DNA from: Candidatus Cyanaurora vandensis
GTDB taxonomy: Bacteria > Cyanobacteriota > Cyanobacteriia > Gloeobacterales > Anthocerotibacteraceae
Direction: 5' to 3'
Assembly: GCF_013285555.1 (NCBI RefSeq)
Contig: NZ_JAAXLT010000166.1
Coordinates: 1 to 46,548, forward strand
Length of the DNA: 46,548 bases
Positions within the stretch are counted from its first letter, which is position 1, and every line of letters begins with the position of its first letter. The notes under the pieces are model-generated. The model was not told where the DNA came from and ran no database searches. It saw only the letters and a program-made list of their open reading frames with translations. The translations under genes and the position numbers were made by a program. Shown here piece after piece: positions 33,854 through 42,450 of this stretch.

Positions 33854-35779
33854 TTAGGGAGCAATGAGCCGATAGACGGCGGTGTAGGTGGTGTCCGTAG
33901 CAGGGGTACTAATGTCATGGACCCGCGCTCCCCCGTCAGACCAACTCACGAATTGATAAAGTTGACCGCTTTGGGGTTGCAATTGCGGTGCGCCTAGGGT
34001 CCGGGTGATCCCCACCACGCCCTCAAATTGCTGACCACTAGACTGGGGCTGTCCATCCAGTTCGAGGGTGAGCCCAGGCGGGAGAGTCTGTAACCGGAGC
34101 GTGCTAGTCCGGGGCAAGATATCGCGGGTGACCGTGGTGGTCAGGCCCGCTGTATCCGTGACCTTGAGAATGACCCGGTAAAACACATCCGCTAGGGTGT
34201 AGGGCGTGCTGGTCGGAACCGTGAAACTACCCTCCGTCGCTCCGGTCGTCGGCAAGACAAAGGGCCGCGCTGGGGCCGTACCCGTGTAATAGTCCACCTG
34301 CCAAGTAAACGCACTCCCGCCCAAGAGACCGTCCTCCGCATCATTAGCAGTCCCGGCGTAGAAGATAGTTTCGCCACCGCTGAAGAGGGTCCCCTCGGCG
34401 GGGTCCGTAATGACTGCCGTGGGTCGTTGGCTGGCGGTGACGGTCAGGGTTGCGGGGTTACTGGTCACACTGGCAGCGGCGTTGGTGACAACCACCCGAA
34501 ACTCAGTTTGGTCATCCTCTAGGTCTACCGGGGCCGTAGTGTGACTCGGGGCCGTCGCGCCGGGAATGGCTACCCCGTCCTGCTGCCACTGATAGGTCAG
34601 GGGAGCCGTCCCCGAAGCCGTCACGGTAAAAGTCGCGGCCTCGCCCACCCGCACGATCTGGCTGGTGGGTTGGGTGGCGATGCCCGGTGCCTGGGTGAAG
34701 GCCACCCGGTAGACGGCGTTATCGCCCCGCGAGAGGTAATAGAGACTGCCATCGGCCCCGGTTTTGAGGTCTACCGGGCTCCGGGTCCCCGTGGCAAAAC
34801 GGGTGGCGACCCCCTGAGGATCTAGGGTATTGATCCAGCCCCCGCAATAATCGGCAAAGAAGTAACGGTTTTGGTAACTGGCGGGGAACTGCGGAGCCGG
34901 CGGATTATAAAAAGTCCCGCCTGTGATCGAACAACCCAGCCCCACCACCGGGTCAATCCTAAAATGCTGGTAGGCAAAGAAGGGTGAGCGAAAACGCGGG
35001 TCTGTCGTGGGTCCCTCGGTGGTGGGCCAGCCGTAATTCGCGCCTTTGACACCCAGGTTGACTTCTTCCCAGGTGTTTTGGCCCACGTCATTGATGAACA
35101 TCCCGCCGGACTCGGGGCGGATGGCGAAGGTGAAGGGGTTACGCAGACCCAGACTCCAGATCGCCCGGTTGTTGCCCGTGGTGGTGGCATAAAAAGGGTT
35201 GTCCGTTGGGATCGAACCATCGGGGTTGATCCGCAGGAGCTTGCCATGGAGCGTGGCGAGGGACTGGGAATTTTCGCCGTAAGCATTGTCGCCCACCGCA
35301 ATAAAAAGACTACCCGCTTCGTTGAAGTGCAAAGCCCCGCCATTGTGGTTGGTCGCACTGCTGAGGGGATCAAGTTCGAGGAGGACCTGTTCACTCTCCG
35401 CTTGCGCCACGTCCCCCTGGGCCACAAAACGACTAACTCGGTTATGGGTGGGGCTCGGCACCGTGTAATAGAGGTAGACGTAGGCATTGCGCTCAAAATC
35501 AGGGTCGAAGGCAATCCCCAACAGACCACGCTCCCCAGCGGAGTTTACCTCCAGTTGAACAAACGGTTCGGCAAGGAGCGTACCGTCCTTAATCACCCGC
35601 ACCGCACCACTCTGTTCTAGGACAAAAAGCCGACCATCCGGCGCGAACTCCATCGCTGTCGGTGCGTTGATCCCATTGGCAACTAGGGACTCGGTAAACC
35701 CCTCGGGTACCGTCGCAGCAACAACCGGAAGACTCAGCAAAAATGATGCAATCAACCCAAATCCAGCTTGATAACGCAC
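33854..35779 (-). CDS. Secreted PQQ-type sugar dehydrogenase with Ig-like domain
   Basis: A beta-propeller of the glucose/sorbosone dehydrogenase family: PEGFTESLVANGINAPTAME, ERGLLGIAFDPDF, HNGGALHF and NDVGQNTWEEVN. A PKD/Ig-like domain (ITQ-like start ATQPTSQIVRVGEAATFTV, then TYQWQQDGV) and further beta-rich segments follow. An N-terminal signal peptide is visible (LIASFLLSLPVVAA). The TTG at 35794 is in frame, but the GTG at 35779 has a GGGGG-AT site upstream, so I use it. It is likely extracellular or periplasmic; whether PQQ is bound is not shown. Confidence 0.85.
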   Translation of the reverse strand: MRYQAGFGLIASFLLSLPVVAATVPEGFTESLVANGINAPTAMEFAPDGRLFVLEQSGAVRVIKDGTLLAEPFVQLEVNSAGERGLLGIAFDPDFERNAYVYLYYTVPSPTHNRVSRFVAQGDVAQAESEQVLLELDPLSSATNHNGGALHFNEAGSLFIAVGDNAYGENSQSLATLHGKLLRINPDGSIPTDNPFYATTTGNNRAIWSLGLRNPFTFAIRPESGGMFINDVGQNTWEEVNLGVKGANYGWPTTEGPTTDPRFRSPFFAYQHFRIDPVVGLGCSITGGTFYNPPAPQFPASYQNRYFFADYCGGWINTLDPQGVATRFATGTRSPVDLKTGADGSLYYLSRGDNAVYRVAFTQAPGIATQPTSQIVRVGEAATFTVTASGTAPLTYQWQQDGVAIPGATAPSHTTAPVDLEDDQTEFRVVVTNAAASVTSNPATLTVTASQRPTAVITDPAEGTLFSGGETIFYAGTANDAEDGLLGGSAFTWQVDYYTGTAPARPFVLPTTGATEGSFTVPTSTPYTLADVFYRVILKVTDTAGLTTTVTRDILPRTSTLRLQTLPPGLTLELDGQPQSSGQQFEGVVGITRTLGAPQLQPQSGQLYQFVSWSDGGARVHDISTPATDTTYTAVYRLIAP

Positions 35780-36068
35780 AGTTAAATCCCCCAATACCGT
35801 GTAAAAACGAGTCTTTCAGCCGGGGGTTAGACTGAGGAGCAATACGGCTCCAATGAGTGCCGTCGGCTTCACTGATCCTAACGAAAGCTTTAATAAAGTC
35901 ATGTAATGCACATAACACCCGTTACAAAAGTTAATTCGATACCAACCAAGTTTCAAAAAGCCTATGATCCCCGTCAAACCTAGATCCAGTCAAATCTCTA
36001 CCCACTTACCCTAGCCAAAGGAGGGCAACTGGGATTATATATTTGTATCACTCCTAACCCGCTTGCTG

Positions 36069-37820
36069 ATGTCTTCTCAATTCGAGGTCCGTCCCATCCA
36101 ACCCACCTTCGTGCTCAAAGACCTAAACACAGCGCAGTATTTAGAGCAGCTCCGGGTCCAGGACCTGTTGAGTACCTTTGCCTACGCGCTCAGGAGTCTG
36201 GATAACCTCAACAAGATTCTTGAACTCGTCCCGCTCATCCTCAGCCGGGTGACGGAGACCCAGGCGGCCTTGGTGGTCTTGACCCAGGAGGGGCAAGTCC
36301 GGGTAGCGGAGTTCTGTAGTCAGGGGGAGTCGGTCGCGCGGGAGGTCCACCGGGCGGCCTTGGGGCTAGAGCATGGGGCTTTTAGCACTGACCACGAAAA
36401 TTTGACCGTCCGTTTGCAGGAACACCTCAGTCCCACGCTCCAATGTTTCAGCACCCCAATCCTGGCCCGTAACGCGATCCGGGGTTATTTGTGTGTGTTC
36501 TTGGAAGCTGGGGATTTCTCCTGGACCGAGAGCCGGGAGAAGTTATTTCGGTTAATGGCGGACCTGACCGCGCTGGCGATTGTTGCCATCGAACACGAGT
36601 CTTTGCGGCTAGAGCATCGTAAAGTCCAGGACCTGCTCAGTGCCTTGGGCTATGCCACCCGTAGCTTGGTCAACCTCAACCAACTCCTCGAACTTGTTCC
36701 TCTGACCGCCTGCCGAGTCACCGACGCCAGGGCTGGGATCATTGCCTTATTCCAGGATGGGCGGGTCCGCTTAGAAGAATTTGACTCCCTCCCCTATGTG
36801 ATGGATCTAGATGAGTTGCGGCGGACCTTTGAGCAATGCGCGGCCCATGGGGAAGCCCTCGATAGCTGTTTACGGGCTAACCTCCGCCCCCAAGTCCAAC
36901 TTTTTAGCACCCCAATCCTCGTCAAAACCACGGTGCGCGGCTACCTCTGGGTCCTCACCGAAGAGCCCGCCTACCAGTGGAGTGAAGGCCACCAGAAACT
37001 CCTGCGCTTGATCGCCGACTTGATTGCAGTGGCAATTGAGAACGAGGAACTGACCGCCGAACTGCGCCGCCAAGAAAAACTTACCCGAGAAGTAGATATC
37101 GGTTCGGAGATCCAGGAACGTCTGCTACCCAAGACCCAACCGGCGATCCCCGGCCTCCTGGTGGCGGCGCGGTGTGAGAATGCCCTTAAAGTGGGCGGCG
37201 ACTACTATGATTTCATCCCAATCCTCGACACTCAACGCTGGGGACTAGTCGTCGGGGATGTGATGGGTAAAGGGGTCCCGGCGGGCCTCATCATGATGAT
37301 GACCCGCAGTACGCTCCGTTCAGAAGTCCTACGCCAGGGTCCCCCCGGTGAGATCCTCAGCCACCTCAACCGGGTCATGTACCCGGACCTAGAGACCTCC
37401 AACCGCTTCGTCACGCTTTTTTATGCTGAGTATGAGCCCAGCACTCGCCGTCTGAGCTACACCAACGCTGCCCACCCCCGGCCTTTATTTTGGCGGGCAA
37501 AGACGCGTGAGTTTTTTTCCTTGGACTTAGCGGGTACGCTAATTGGGCTGACCCCAGATACGGTTTATACCCAAGACACCCTCTACCTAGAACTAGGGGA
37601 TGTGCTGGTCTGTTACACCGATGGTTTTACTGAAGCAGCCCAGCGCGGCGGTCCTCAAGAGCGGTTCGGGGAGGAGAAATGGACACAACAGGTACATTTC
37701 GCCTGCGCTCAGTACGAGACCCCGGCCCAGATCCTCAATTACCTCTACGCCCAGATCCATGACTTCTGTGACGGCCCGATTGATGATGATATGACGATGA
37801 TAGTCCTCAAAGCCCGCTAA
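36069..37820 (+). CDS. PP2C/SpoIIE-type phosphatase with tandem GAF domains (RsbU-like)
   Basis: A Ser/Thr phosphatase controlling a partner-switching regulator. Two homologous GAF units: LRVQDLLSTFAYALRSLDNL (~29) and RKVQDLLSALGYATRSLVNL (~187), each with a CFSTPIL/LFSTPIL segment. The PP2C domain follows with VGGDYYDFIP, VVGDVMGKGVPAGL, CYTDGFTEA and IDDDMTMIV. GAFs sense small ligands or light, unknown here. No anti-sigma or STAS partner lies nearby. Start ATG 36069 (a TTG at 36063 is in frame). Between it and the dehydrogenase are ~290 bp with no gene seen. Confidence 0.9.
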   Translation: MSSQFEVRPIQPTFVLKDLNTAQYLEQLRVQDLLSTFAYALRSLDNLNKILELVPLILSRVTETQAALVVLTQEGQVRVAEFCSQGESVAREVHRAALGLEHGAFSTDHENLTVRLQEHLSPTLQCFSTPILARNAIRGYLCVFLEAGDFSWTESREKLFRLMADLTALAIVAIEHESLRLEHRKVQDLLSALGYATRSLVNLNQLLELVPLTACRVTDARAGIIALFQDGRVRLEEFDSLPYVMDLDELRRTFEQCAAHGEALDSCLRANLRPQVQLFSTPILVKTTVRGYLWVLTEEPAYQWSEGHQKLLRLIADLIAVAIENEELTAELRRQEKLTREVDIGSEIQERLLPKTQPAIPGLLVAARCENALKVGGDYYDFIPILDTQRWGLVVGDVMGKGVPAGLIMMMTRSTLRSEVLRQGPPGEILSHLNRVMYPDLETSNRFVTLFYAEYEPSTRRLSYTNAAHPRPLFWRAKTREFFSLDLAGTLIGLTPDTVYTQDTLYLELGDVLVCYTDGFTEAAQRGGPQERFGEEKWTQQVHFACAQYETPAQILNYLYAQIHDFCDGPIDDDMTMIVLKAR

Positions 37821-37836
37821 ACCCCTAGGAGTGACG

Positions 37837-38019
37837 ATGTTAACTTGGTACATTTTGCAGAACCTTGATCTGGGCTGGCTCCTTGCCGCTGTGCCCAAGG
37901 ATCAGGATGTGATTGCCAACCTCCAGAACTTCTGGAACGACCTACTTAAAACGGGGAAGCTCGCGGCGGGCGTTGTCGGCTTTATTTTGGGTTTTGTGAT
38001 TAAGAGCATCACCAGTTGA
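37837..38019 (+). CDS. Small membrane peptide (60 aa)
   Basis: AGGAG (37827-37831) then ATG 37837 gives a 60-residue peptide ending with a hydrophobic segment, [19 protein letters not shown]. The N-terminal half has [18 protein letters not shown]. The stop TGA overlaps the TTG start of argH (TTGA). Its excellent ribosome site argues that it is real. It may act mainly as a translational leader for argH. Function unknown. Confidence 0.6.
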   Translation: MLTWYILQNLDLGWLLAAVPKDQDVIANLQNFWNDLLKTGKLAAGVVGFILGFVIKSITS

Positions 38020-39383
38020 GGGGCCGTTTCGAGGAACCCCTGGACCCGGTGGTGGCCCGGTTCAATAGCAGCATCGGGTTCGATTGGGAACTGTTGCCCT
38101 ATGACTTAATTGGTTCGCGGGCCCATGTGCGGATGCTGGGTCAAGTCGGGATCATCTCCCCATCTGAAATGGCGCAACTAGTAGCGGGACTCGACCAGAT
38201 TGAACAGGCGTGGCGGACGGGTGAGTTTCAGCCGGACCCCGCTTGGGAAGATGTCCATTCTGCCGTCGAGACTAGGCTCACTGTCCTGTTGGGAGATGTC
38301 GGTAAGAAACTCCACACTGCCCGTTCCCGCAATGACCAAGTGGCGACGGACCTCAGGCTCTATACCCGCGACCATATTCAACGCCTACTTAACCTGCTTC
38401 AACAACTCCAAGCGGTCCTCGTCACCCTCGCCGAAGCTCATCAAACCACCCTGATCCCCGCCTATACCCACCTCCAGCGGGCCCAACCCGTGAGTCTGGC
38501 CCACCATTGGCTGGCCTATTTTGAGATGTTTGACCGGGACCGGACGCGCTTGGTGGACTGTAACCGCCGCTTGGATGTGTCGCCCCTAGGGTCTGGGGCC
38601 TTAGCCGGAACCACGTTACCGATTGACCGCGCCTACACCGCTGAACTCTTGGGATTTGCCCGTCCCTCGGCAAACTCCCTGGATGCCGTCAGTGACCGCG
38701 ATTATGTCGTCGAGTTATTGAGTGCGCTGAGCCTAATCCTGACCCACCTCAGCCGCCTGAGTGAAGAACTCATCCTCTGGTCCAGCCAAGAGTTCGGTTT
38801 CATCAGCCTGACCGACAGTTGCGCCACCGGGTCTAGCCTGATGCCCCAGAAAAAAAATCCCGATGTCCCCGAACTAATCCGGGGCAAGACCGGGCGGGTT
38901 TTTGGGCACCTACTGGGGATGCTGACCACCCTCAAGGGTCTCCCGCTGGCCTACAACAAGGATTTACAGGAGGACAAAGAAGCCCTCTTCGATGCCGTCC
39001 GCACTAGTGAAGATTGCTTGCGGGTGATGGCGGTCTTCCTAGAGAAGGGCATGGTCATCCGCACCGAACGTCTTGCCCAGGCCGTGACCGAGGATTACAG
39101 TAACGCCACGGACGCAGCGGATTACCTGGTCCGCCAAGGCATCCCCTTCCGGGAAGCCTACCAAGTCATCGGGGCCTTAGTCCGCACGGCTCTCGCTGAC
39201 GGGAAACTGCTCCAGGATTTGACCTTGACCGAATGGCAAGCCGCCCACCCCGGTTTCAGCGAGGACATCTATGCCGCGATCCAACCCGCCCAAGTCGTCA
39301 ACGCCCGTAACAGTTACGGCGGGACCGGACTAGCGCAGGTCCGTCAAGCCCTCCTTGCCGCTCGCGCTCGCCTCGCCCTCTAG
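38016..39383 (+). CDS. argH: Argininosuccinate lyase
   Basis: Last step of arginine synthesis, releasing fumarate. The N-terminus [16 protein letters not shown] matches the conserved GRFEE start of the family. [10 protein letters not shown] and the fumarase-superfamily signature [12 protein letters not shown] with catalytic Ser are intact. 455 aa. The only start keeping GRFEE is TTG 38016, which overlaps the stop of the small peptide gene. This suggests translational coupling; a few N-terminal residues found in relatives would be absent. Its 3' end overlaps rsmE (minus) by 54 bp. Confidence 0.93.
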   Translation: MRGRFEEPLDPVVARFNSSIGFDWELLPYDLIGSRAHVRMLGQVGIISPSEMAQLVAGLDQIEQAWRTGEFQPDPAWEDVHSAVETRLTVLLGDVGKKLHTARSRNDQVATDLRLYTRDHIQRLLNLLQQLQAVLVTLAEAHQTTLIPAYTHLQRAQPVSLAHHWLAYFEMFDRDRTRLVDCNRRLDVSPLGSGALAGTTLPIDRAYTAELLGFARPSANSLDAVSDRDYVVELLSALSLILTHLSRLSEELILWSSQEFGFISLTDSCATGSSLMPQKKNPDVPELIRGKTGRVFGHLLGMLTTLKGLPLAYNKDLQEDKEALFDAVRTSEDCLRVMAVFLEKGMVIRTERLAQAVTEDYSNATDAADYLVRQGIPFREAYQVIGALVRTALADGKLLQDLTLTEWQAAHPGFSEDIYAAIQPAQVVNARNSYGGTGLAQVRQALLAARARLAL

Positions 39384-40079
39384 CCAGCTATTCACCAAAG
39401 CCAAAGCACTACATACCGCCGTTTCTGCCCGCAAAATCCGGGGACCGAGACTCACGGGTTCCGCCCCTTTTTGGCTTAACTCGTCCTGTTCCAAGGGACC
39501 CCAGCCGCCTTCCGGGCCGATCCAGACCCCGACAGGTTGGGGGGGATAGGTACCCAGGGCGGTTGCCAGGGGGCGGGAATTTTCACGGGCAACGGCAATA
39601 AAGTTGCGGTGGGGGCAGGTGACTCGGGCCACAGAGCACACGGGGAGGATGGTCGGTAAAAAAAGTCGTTCGCACTGTTCACAGGCTTCTTGGGCGATCT
39701 GTTGCCAGCGTTGTTGTTTGTGGGGCGAGGGGGTGAGTTGAGTGTATTGGGTGGTCAGGGGTTGCAGGGTGGTCACGCCTAATTCCGTCGCTTTTTGAAT
39801 CAGCCAGTCCATCGCCTCCCCCTTGAGGACCCCCACGGCGAGCCAAATCGGGCGGGGCGGTTCTGTGGCAGGGTGGTCAAGGGCAACTAACTCCGTGAGG
39901 GTCTCCCCTTGCCACAGACCCCGGAACGCGCCGCCCTGTCCATCCAAGAGAATTACAGGATCACCTAGGCGCAACCGCAAAACTTTTTTGAGGTAATGGA
40001 CTTGGGCCGGGGTGAGGTCAGCTTTTCCCCACAACCGGGGTAGGTTTTTTAGTTGCGAACGCAGGTCAGGGCCGCCCAT
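39330..40079 (-). CDS. rsmE: 16S rRNA m3U1498 methyltransferase
   Basis: A SPOUT-class methyltransferase for U1498 of 16S r[16 protein letters not shown] and the C-terminal knot with [15 protein letters not shown] and [13 protein letters not shown] are diagnostic. The frame is open upstream, but the ATG at 40079 ([17 protein letters not shown]) has GGAAGG just before it; the extension lies within prmA. It overlaps the prmA 3' end by 31 bp on the same strand, so the two are probably coupled. Confidence 0.93.
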   Translation of the reverse strand: MGGPDLRSQLKNLPRLWGKADLTPAQVHYLKKVLRLRLGDPVILLDGQGGAFRGLWQGETLTELVALDHPATEPPRPIWLAVGVLKGEAMDWLIQKATELGVTTLQPLTTQYTQLTPSPHKQQRWQQIAQEACEQCERLFLPTILPVCSVARVTCPHRNFIAVARENSRPLATALGTYPPQPVGVWIGPEGGWGPLEQDELSQKGAEPVSLGPRILRAETAVCSALALVNSWLEGEASASGKEGLTDLR

Positions 40080-40888
40080 TGACCTTCCGTGAGAGTGTGT
40101 TGTACATGCCAATCCTGACCAAGAGCTTGAACCACTTGGGGAACCTGAGTGACCAGCAGACCGCTCAAAATTGCCCAACCACCGGGTACGAGTAGATCCC
40201 GCAGTTGGGGATGGATAGCGAGAATCACCGGGGCCAAGATGTTACAGACCAGACCGTCCACAGGCGGGGTAATCGCCTCGGTACTGCCCTCAGCTACCAG
40301 GGCCTCTAATTGATTGAGGGCGAGGTTATGGCGGGTGGCGCGGACGGCTTGTTCTTCCAGGTCCACAGCTTGGGCTGATTTCGCCCCCAGCAACAATGCA
40401 CCAATCGTGAGAATACCCGAACCACAACCAATGTCAGCAACCCGCTCCCCGCCTTGAAGAACCTGCTCCAGAGCCATTAGACATAATCGGGTAGTCTCAT
40501 GCTCCCCAGTCCCAAAAGCCAGTCCCGCATCCAGTTTGAGGACAATCCGGCCCTGGGGTTCACAGGTGAGCCAGACCGGACAAATAATCAATTTCTCCCC
40601 TACAGCGCGGGGGTGCCAGTGGGTCATCCATTGGGTCGCCCAATCGGTCTCAGGGATCGCGGTCAGGCTAATCTCGGGCGGCAGTAAGTGGAAAGTAGTC
40701 GCATCCTGGGTCAACTCGGCTTGCAGTTGGGCCAACCGGAGAGCCGGGGGTTCGTCTAGACAAAAGGCGCGGATTTTAAAAGTACTAGCACGGGCCTCCG
40801 TCGCTACCCCCAAGGTCGTCCAGGACTCCAGCCGCCATAGACAACTCTCTTCAAGGACGGGATCGGTACCAATCGTAATCTCCCACAT
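40049..40888 (-). CDS. prmA: Ribosomal protein L11 methyltransferase
   Basis: A SAM-dependent trimethylase of L11. The C-terminal Rossmann domain has FGTGEHETTRL, VADIGCGSGILTIGALLLGA and VCNILAPVILA; the N-terminal region binds L11. The frame extends upstream, but ATG 40888 (MWEITIGTDPV) is the typical start for cyanobacteria. Total 279 aa. It begins about 50 bp from an eleven-unit 21-bp repeat array. Confidence 0.92.
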   Translation of the reverse strand: MWEITIGTDPVLEESCLWRLESWTTLGVATEARASTFKIRAFCLDEPPALRLAQLQAELTQDATTFHLLPPEISLTAIPETDWATQWMTHWHPRAVGEKLIICPVWLTCEPQGRIVLKLDAGLAFGTGEHETTRLCLMALEQVLQGGERVADIGCGSGILTIGALLLGAKSAQAVDLEEQAVRATRHNLALNQLEALVAEGSTEAITPPVDGLVCNILAPVILAIHPQLRDLLVPGGWAILSGLLVTQVPQVVQALGQDWHVQHTLTEGQWAALTCVRN

Positions 40889-40940
40889 AGTCAACACGGG
40901 TGAGGGCCTCCCCATCCTACCTATCCATGGGCCAGAGACG

Positions 40941-41171
40941 GGTTCAGTTACTCCTACGAGTGAAGCAACGGTGCCCACCGTGTAAGCAGTGGTTCCTACG
41001 AGTTAAGCAGTCATTCCTACCGAATAAGCAATGGTTTTTACCGACCAAGCAGCGATTCCTATCACCTAAGCAATGGCTCCTACGAGTTAAGTAACAGTTT
41101 TTACTAGCTAAGCAGCGATTCCTACCCACCAAGCAGAGGCTTCTACGGTGTAAGCAGCAATTTTTATCCAG
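40941..41171. repeat. Array of eleven 21-bp tandem repeats upstream of prmA
   Basis: Units start at 40941 and every 21 bp to 41151: consensus tAAGCARyGRTTCCTAcsagt. The core AAGCA and a TTCCTA/TTTTTA box are kept while the rest varies. The period of seven codons keeps frames open. On the plus strand it reads K-Q-x-F/L-L-x-x with synonymous differences (cag/caa, ttc/ttt, cta/tta), interrupted by TAA in the eighth unit. On the minus strand it is open throughout (R/K-N-x-C-L-x-x). There are no uniform spacers, so it is not a CRISPR. It lies between two minus-strand genes (41242 and prmA). Confidence 0.92.
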
Positions 41172-41241
41172 AAAGGCGGCTGCTTTACTTAGGAGTACCT
41201 CGGGTCGGACTGACGTCAGCAGCTTTAGATGGCCTCAAAAG

Positions 41242-41460
41242 CTAAGCCTTCCGTAACTTTTTCAGGGCTTCCGGTTTGTGGGCCGCCTCCGCGCCGCTCT
41301 TGTCACTCACGACGAGAAACTGGGGTTCCTCCTCGCTAGCCGCCACATAATGCCCCTTGATCTGGGTGGCAGAAGTAAGCTTTTCTTTAATCTTGCCCGT
41401 CGAGGTGCCCCCGGAGCTATGCCACTCGACATGATCACCTACTTTGAATTGTTCAGTCAT
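41242..41460 (-). CDS. HVA1-family Tudor-like protein (DUF2945)
   Basis: A 72-residue basic protein beginning MTEQFKVGDHVEWHSSGGTSTGKI and ending in KPEALKKLRKA. The FKVGDHVEW-GKI pattern is the bacterial HVA1/DUF2945 family (hypervirulence-associated Tudor fold). Ribosome site AGAGG precedes ATG 41460. Function unknown; members are often stress-associated. It is a single small gene, divergent from nothing nearby on the plus strand. Confidence 0.85.
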   Translation of the reverse strand: MTEQFKVGDHVEWHSSGGTSTGKIKEKLTSATQIKGHYVAASEEEPQFLVVSDKSGAEAAHKPEALKKLRKA

Positions 41461-41595
41461 GGTGGCCTCTTAACCCGCTGTTGCGATCTTGCCATTCAGT
41501 TTGCCGATGCCCTGTGTCGTCAGAGAGAATCTGTTTGATAGGGGACGAAGGTGAAGTTTTGAAGTGAAGATTTCAGATTGCGGGCTTAATTGCGG

Positions 41596-41880
41596 TTAGA
41601 GCTGATGGTGGGCGATATATTCACGCAAGGCGCGATTGATGCTAGTTTGATACCCTTCGCCTTGGGGATGATTCCTTTTGAACCAGTCGATCAGATCAGC
41701 ATCAAGGCGCAGAGTAATTTGCTGCTTCACCGGGCGGTAAAACAGCCCGCGTTGCCCCTGGCTCCAGTCTCCCGTTGCCTCCGGGATCAGATCCGTGCGG
41801 ATCAGTGTCTGCGCCGCCGCCAAAGCATCAACTTCTGCCTGCATCGCTTGAGGCACTGGATTAGCCTGTTCCTTCTTCAT
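41596..41880 (-). CDS. BrnA-like antitoxin (CopG/ribbon-helix-helix type), apparently orphan
   Basis: A 94-residue protein. Its C-terminal part, KQQITLRLDADLIDWFKRN, then GEGYQTSINRALREYI, matches the BrnA antitoxin (formerly DUF4415) ribbon-helix-helix domain, a DNA-binding and toxin-binding fold. Start ATG 41880 (MKKEQANPV) is preceded by GAGGA; the ATG at 41895 is also in frame. BrnT, which normally precedes brnA, is not found as an intact frame in the upstream ~200 bp. So this is an orphan antitoxin or a decayed module. Confidence 0.8.
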   Translation of the reverse strand: MKKEQANPVPQAMQAEVDALAAAQTLIRTDLIPEATGDWSQGQRGLFYRPVKQQITLRLDADLIDWFKRNHPQGEGYQTSINRALREYIAHHQL

Positions 41881-42104
41881 AAGCTGTCCTCTCATAAACT
41901 GTTATTCTGTGTCAATAAGCTTTTCCTAATTGCGTGGAAGACATGGAGAGATTGAAAAAAAGCAACGGCGGACAATCACTACCACTCGACCTGACAATGC
42001 GTAGAGCGTCTTACAATTTCTGTTCGAGAACCGTTAGCTGCAAGGCTTAGCGGTAGGCATCAAGGTCACGCGATAAAATGCAGAGAACGTTGTGGGAACA
42101 AGCT

Positions 42105-42419
42105 ATGGAACGGGCGGTCATTAAGTTTTCGGCGGAAGGGTGCGGGATCTGTCACCGGATGTCCTTCTATGACCACAAAGTTGTTGAGGAGATGGGCTTA
42201 CGGTTCATTGATGTGAAGATGCAGGACACCGTCACCTATCGGCAGTACCGCAAAGTCCTATTGACTCAGTATCCCAACAAAACCGATATGGGCTGGCCCT
42301 CCTACATCATCTGTGACCAACCCGATGGCGAGTTTCAGATTCTGGGCGAGGTCAAAGGCGGGCATCCCCGGGGCGAGTTCAAGGGTAAAATCCAAGCCAT
42401 TCTCCAAATAGTCGCCTGA
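42105..42419 (+). CDS. Thioredoxin-like protein with CGIC motif (cyanobacterial)
   Basis: A ~104-residue thioredoxin-fold protein: AVIKFSAEGCGICHRMSFYD, FIDVKMQDT, MGWPSYIICDQPDG and the cis-Pro turn. CGIC replaces the usual CGPC, so its redox potential would differ. An ATG at 42078 is in frame, but relatives I recall start near 42105 (MERAVIKFSAEG). I do not recognise a named member. M48 peptidase follows 31 bp later. Confidence 0.78.
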   Translation: MERAVIKFSAEGCGICHRMSFYDHKVVEEMGLRFIDVKMQDTVTYRQYRKVLLTQYPNKTDMGWPSYIICDQPDGEFQILGEVKGGHPRGEFKGKIQAILQIVA

Positions 42420-42450
42420 CGTTTCAGGAAATTTGTGCCACATTGGGCCT

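Noticed and set aside
34822-35529. 235-codon open frame antisense-phase within the sugar dehydrogenase
   Set aside because: Same strand, other frame; product is low-complexity Ser/Pro/Arg and the propeller frame is clearly the real one.
40900-41094. Plus-strand frame through the 21-bp array as a gene
   Set aside because: Starts at a GTG without ribosome site inside the prmA upstream region and ends at a stop within a repeat unit; kept only as part of the repeat finding.
40941-41171. CRISPR array
   Set aside because: Units are contiguous and degenerate throughout, without constant repeats separated by unique spacers, and no cas gene is present.
41896-42077. BrnT toxin remnant upstream of the BrnA-like gene
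   Set aside because: A short GRVVVIV-like string can be read on the minus strand but the frame is not sustained; too weak to call.
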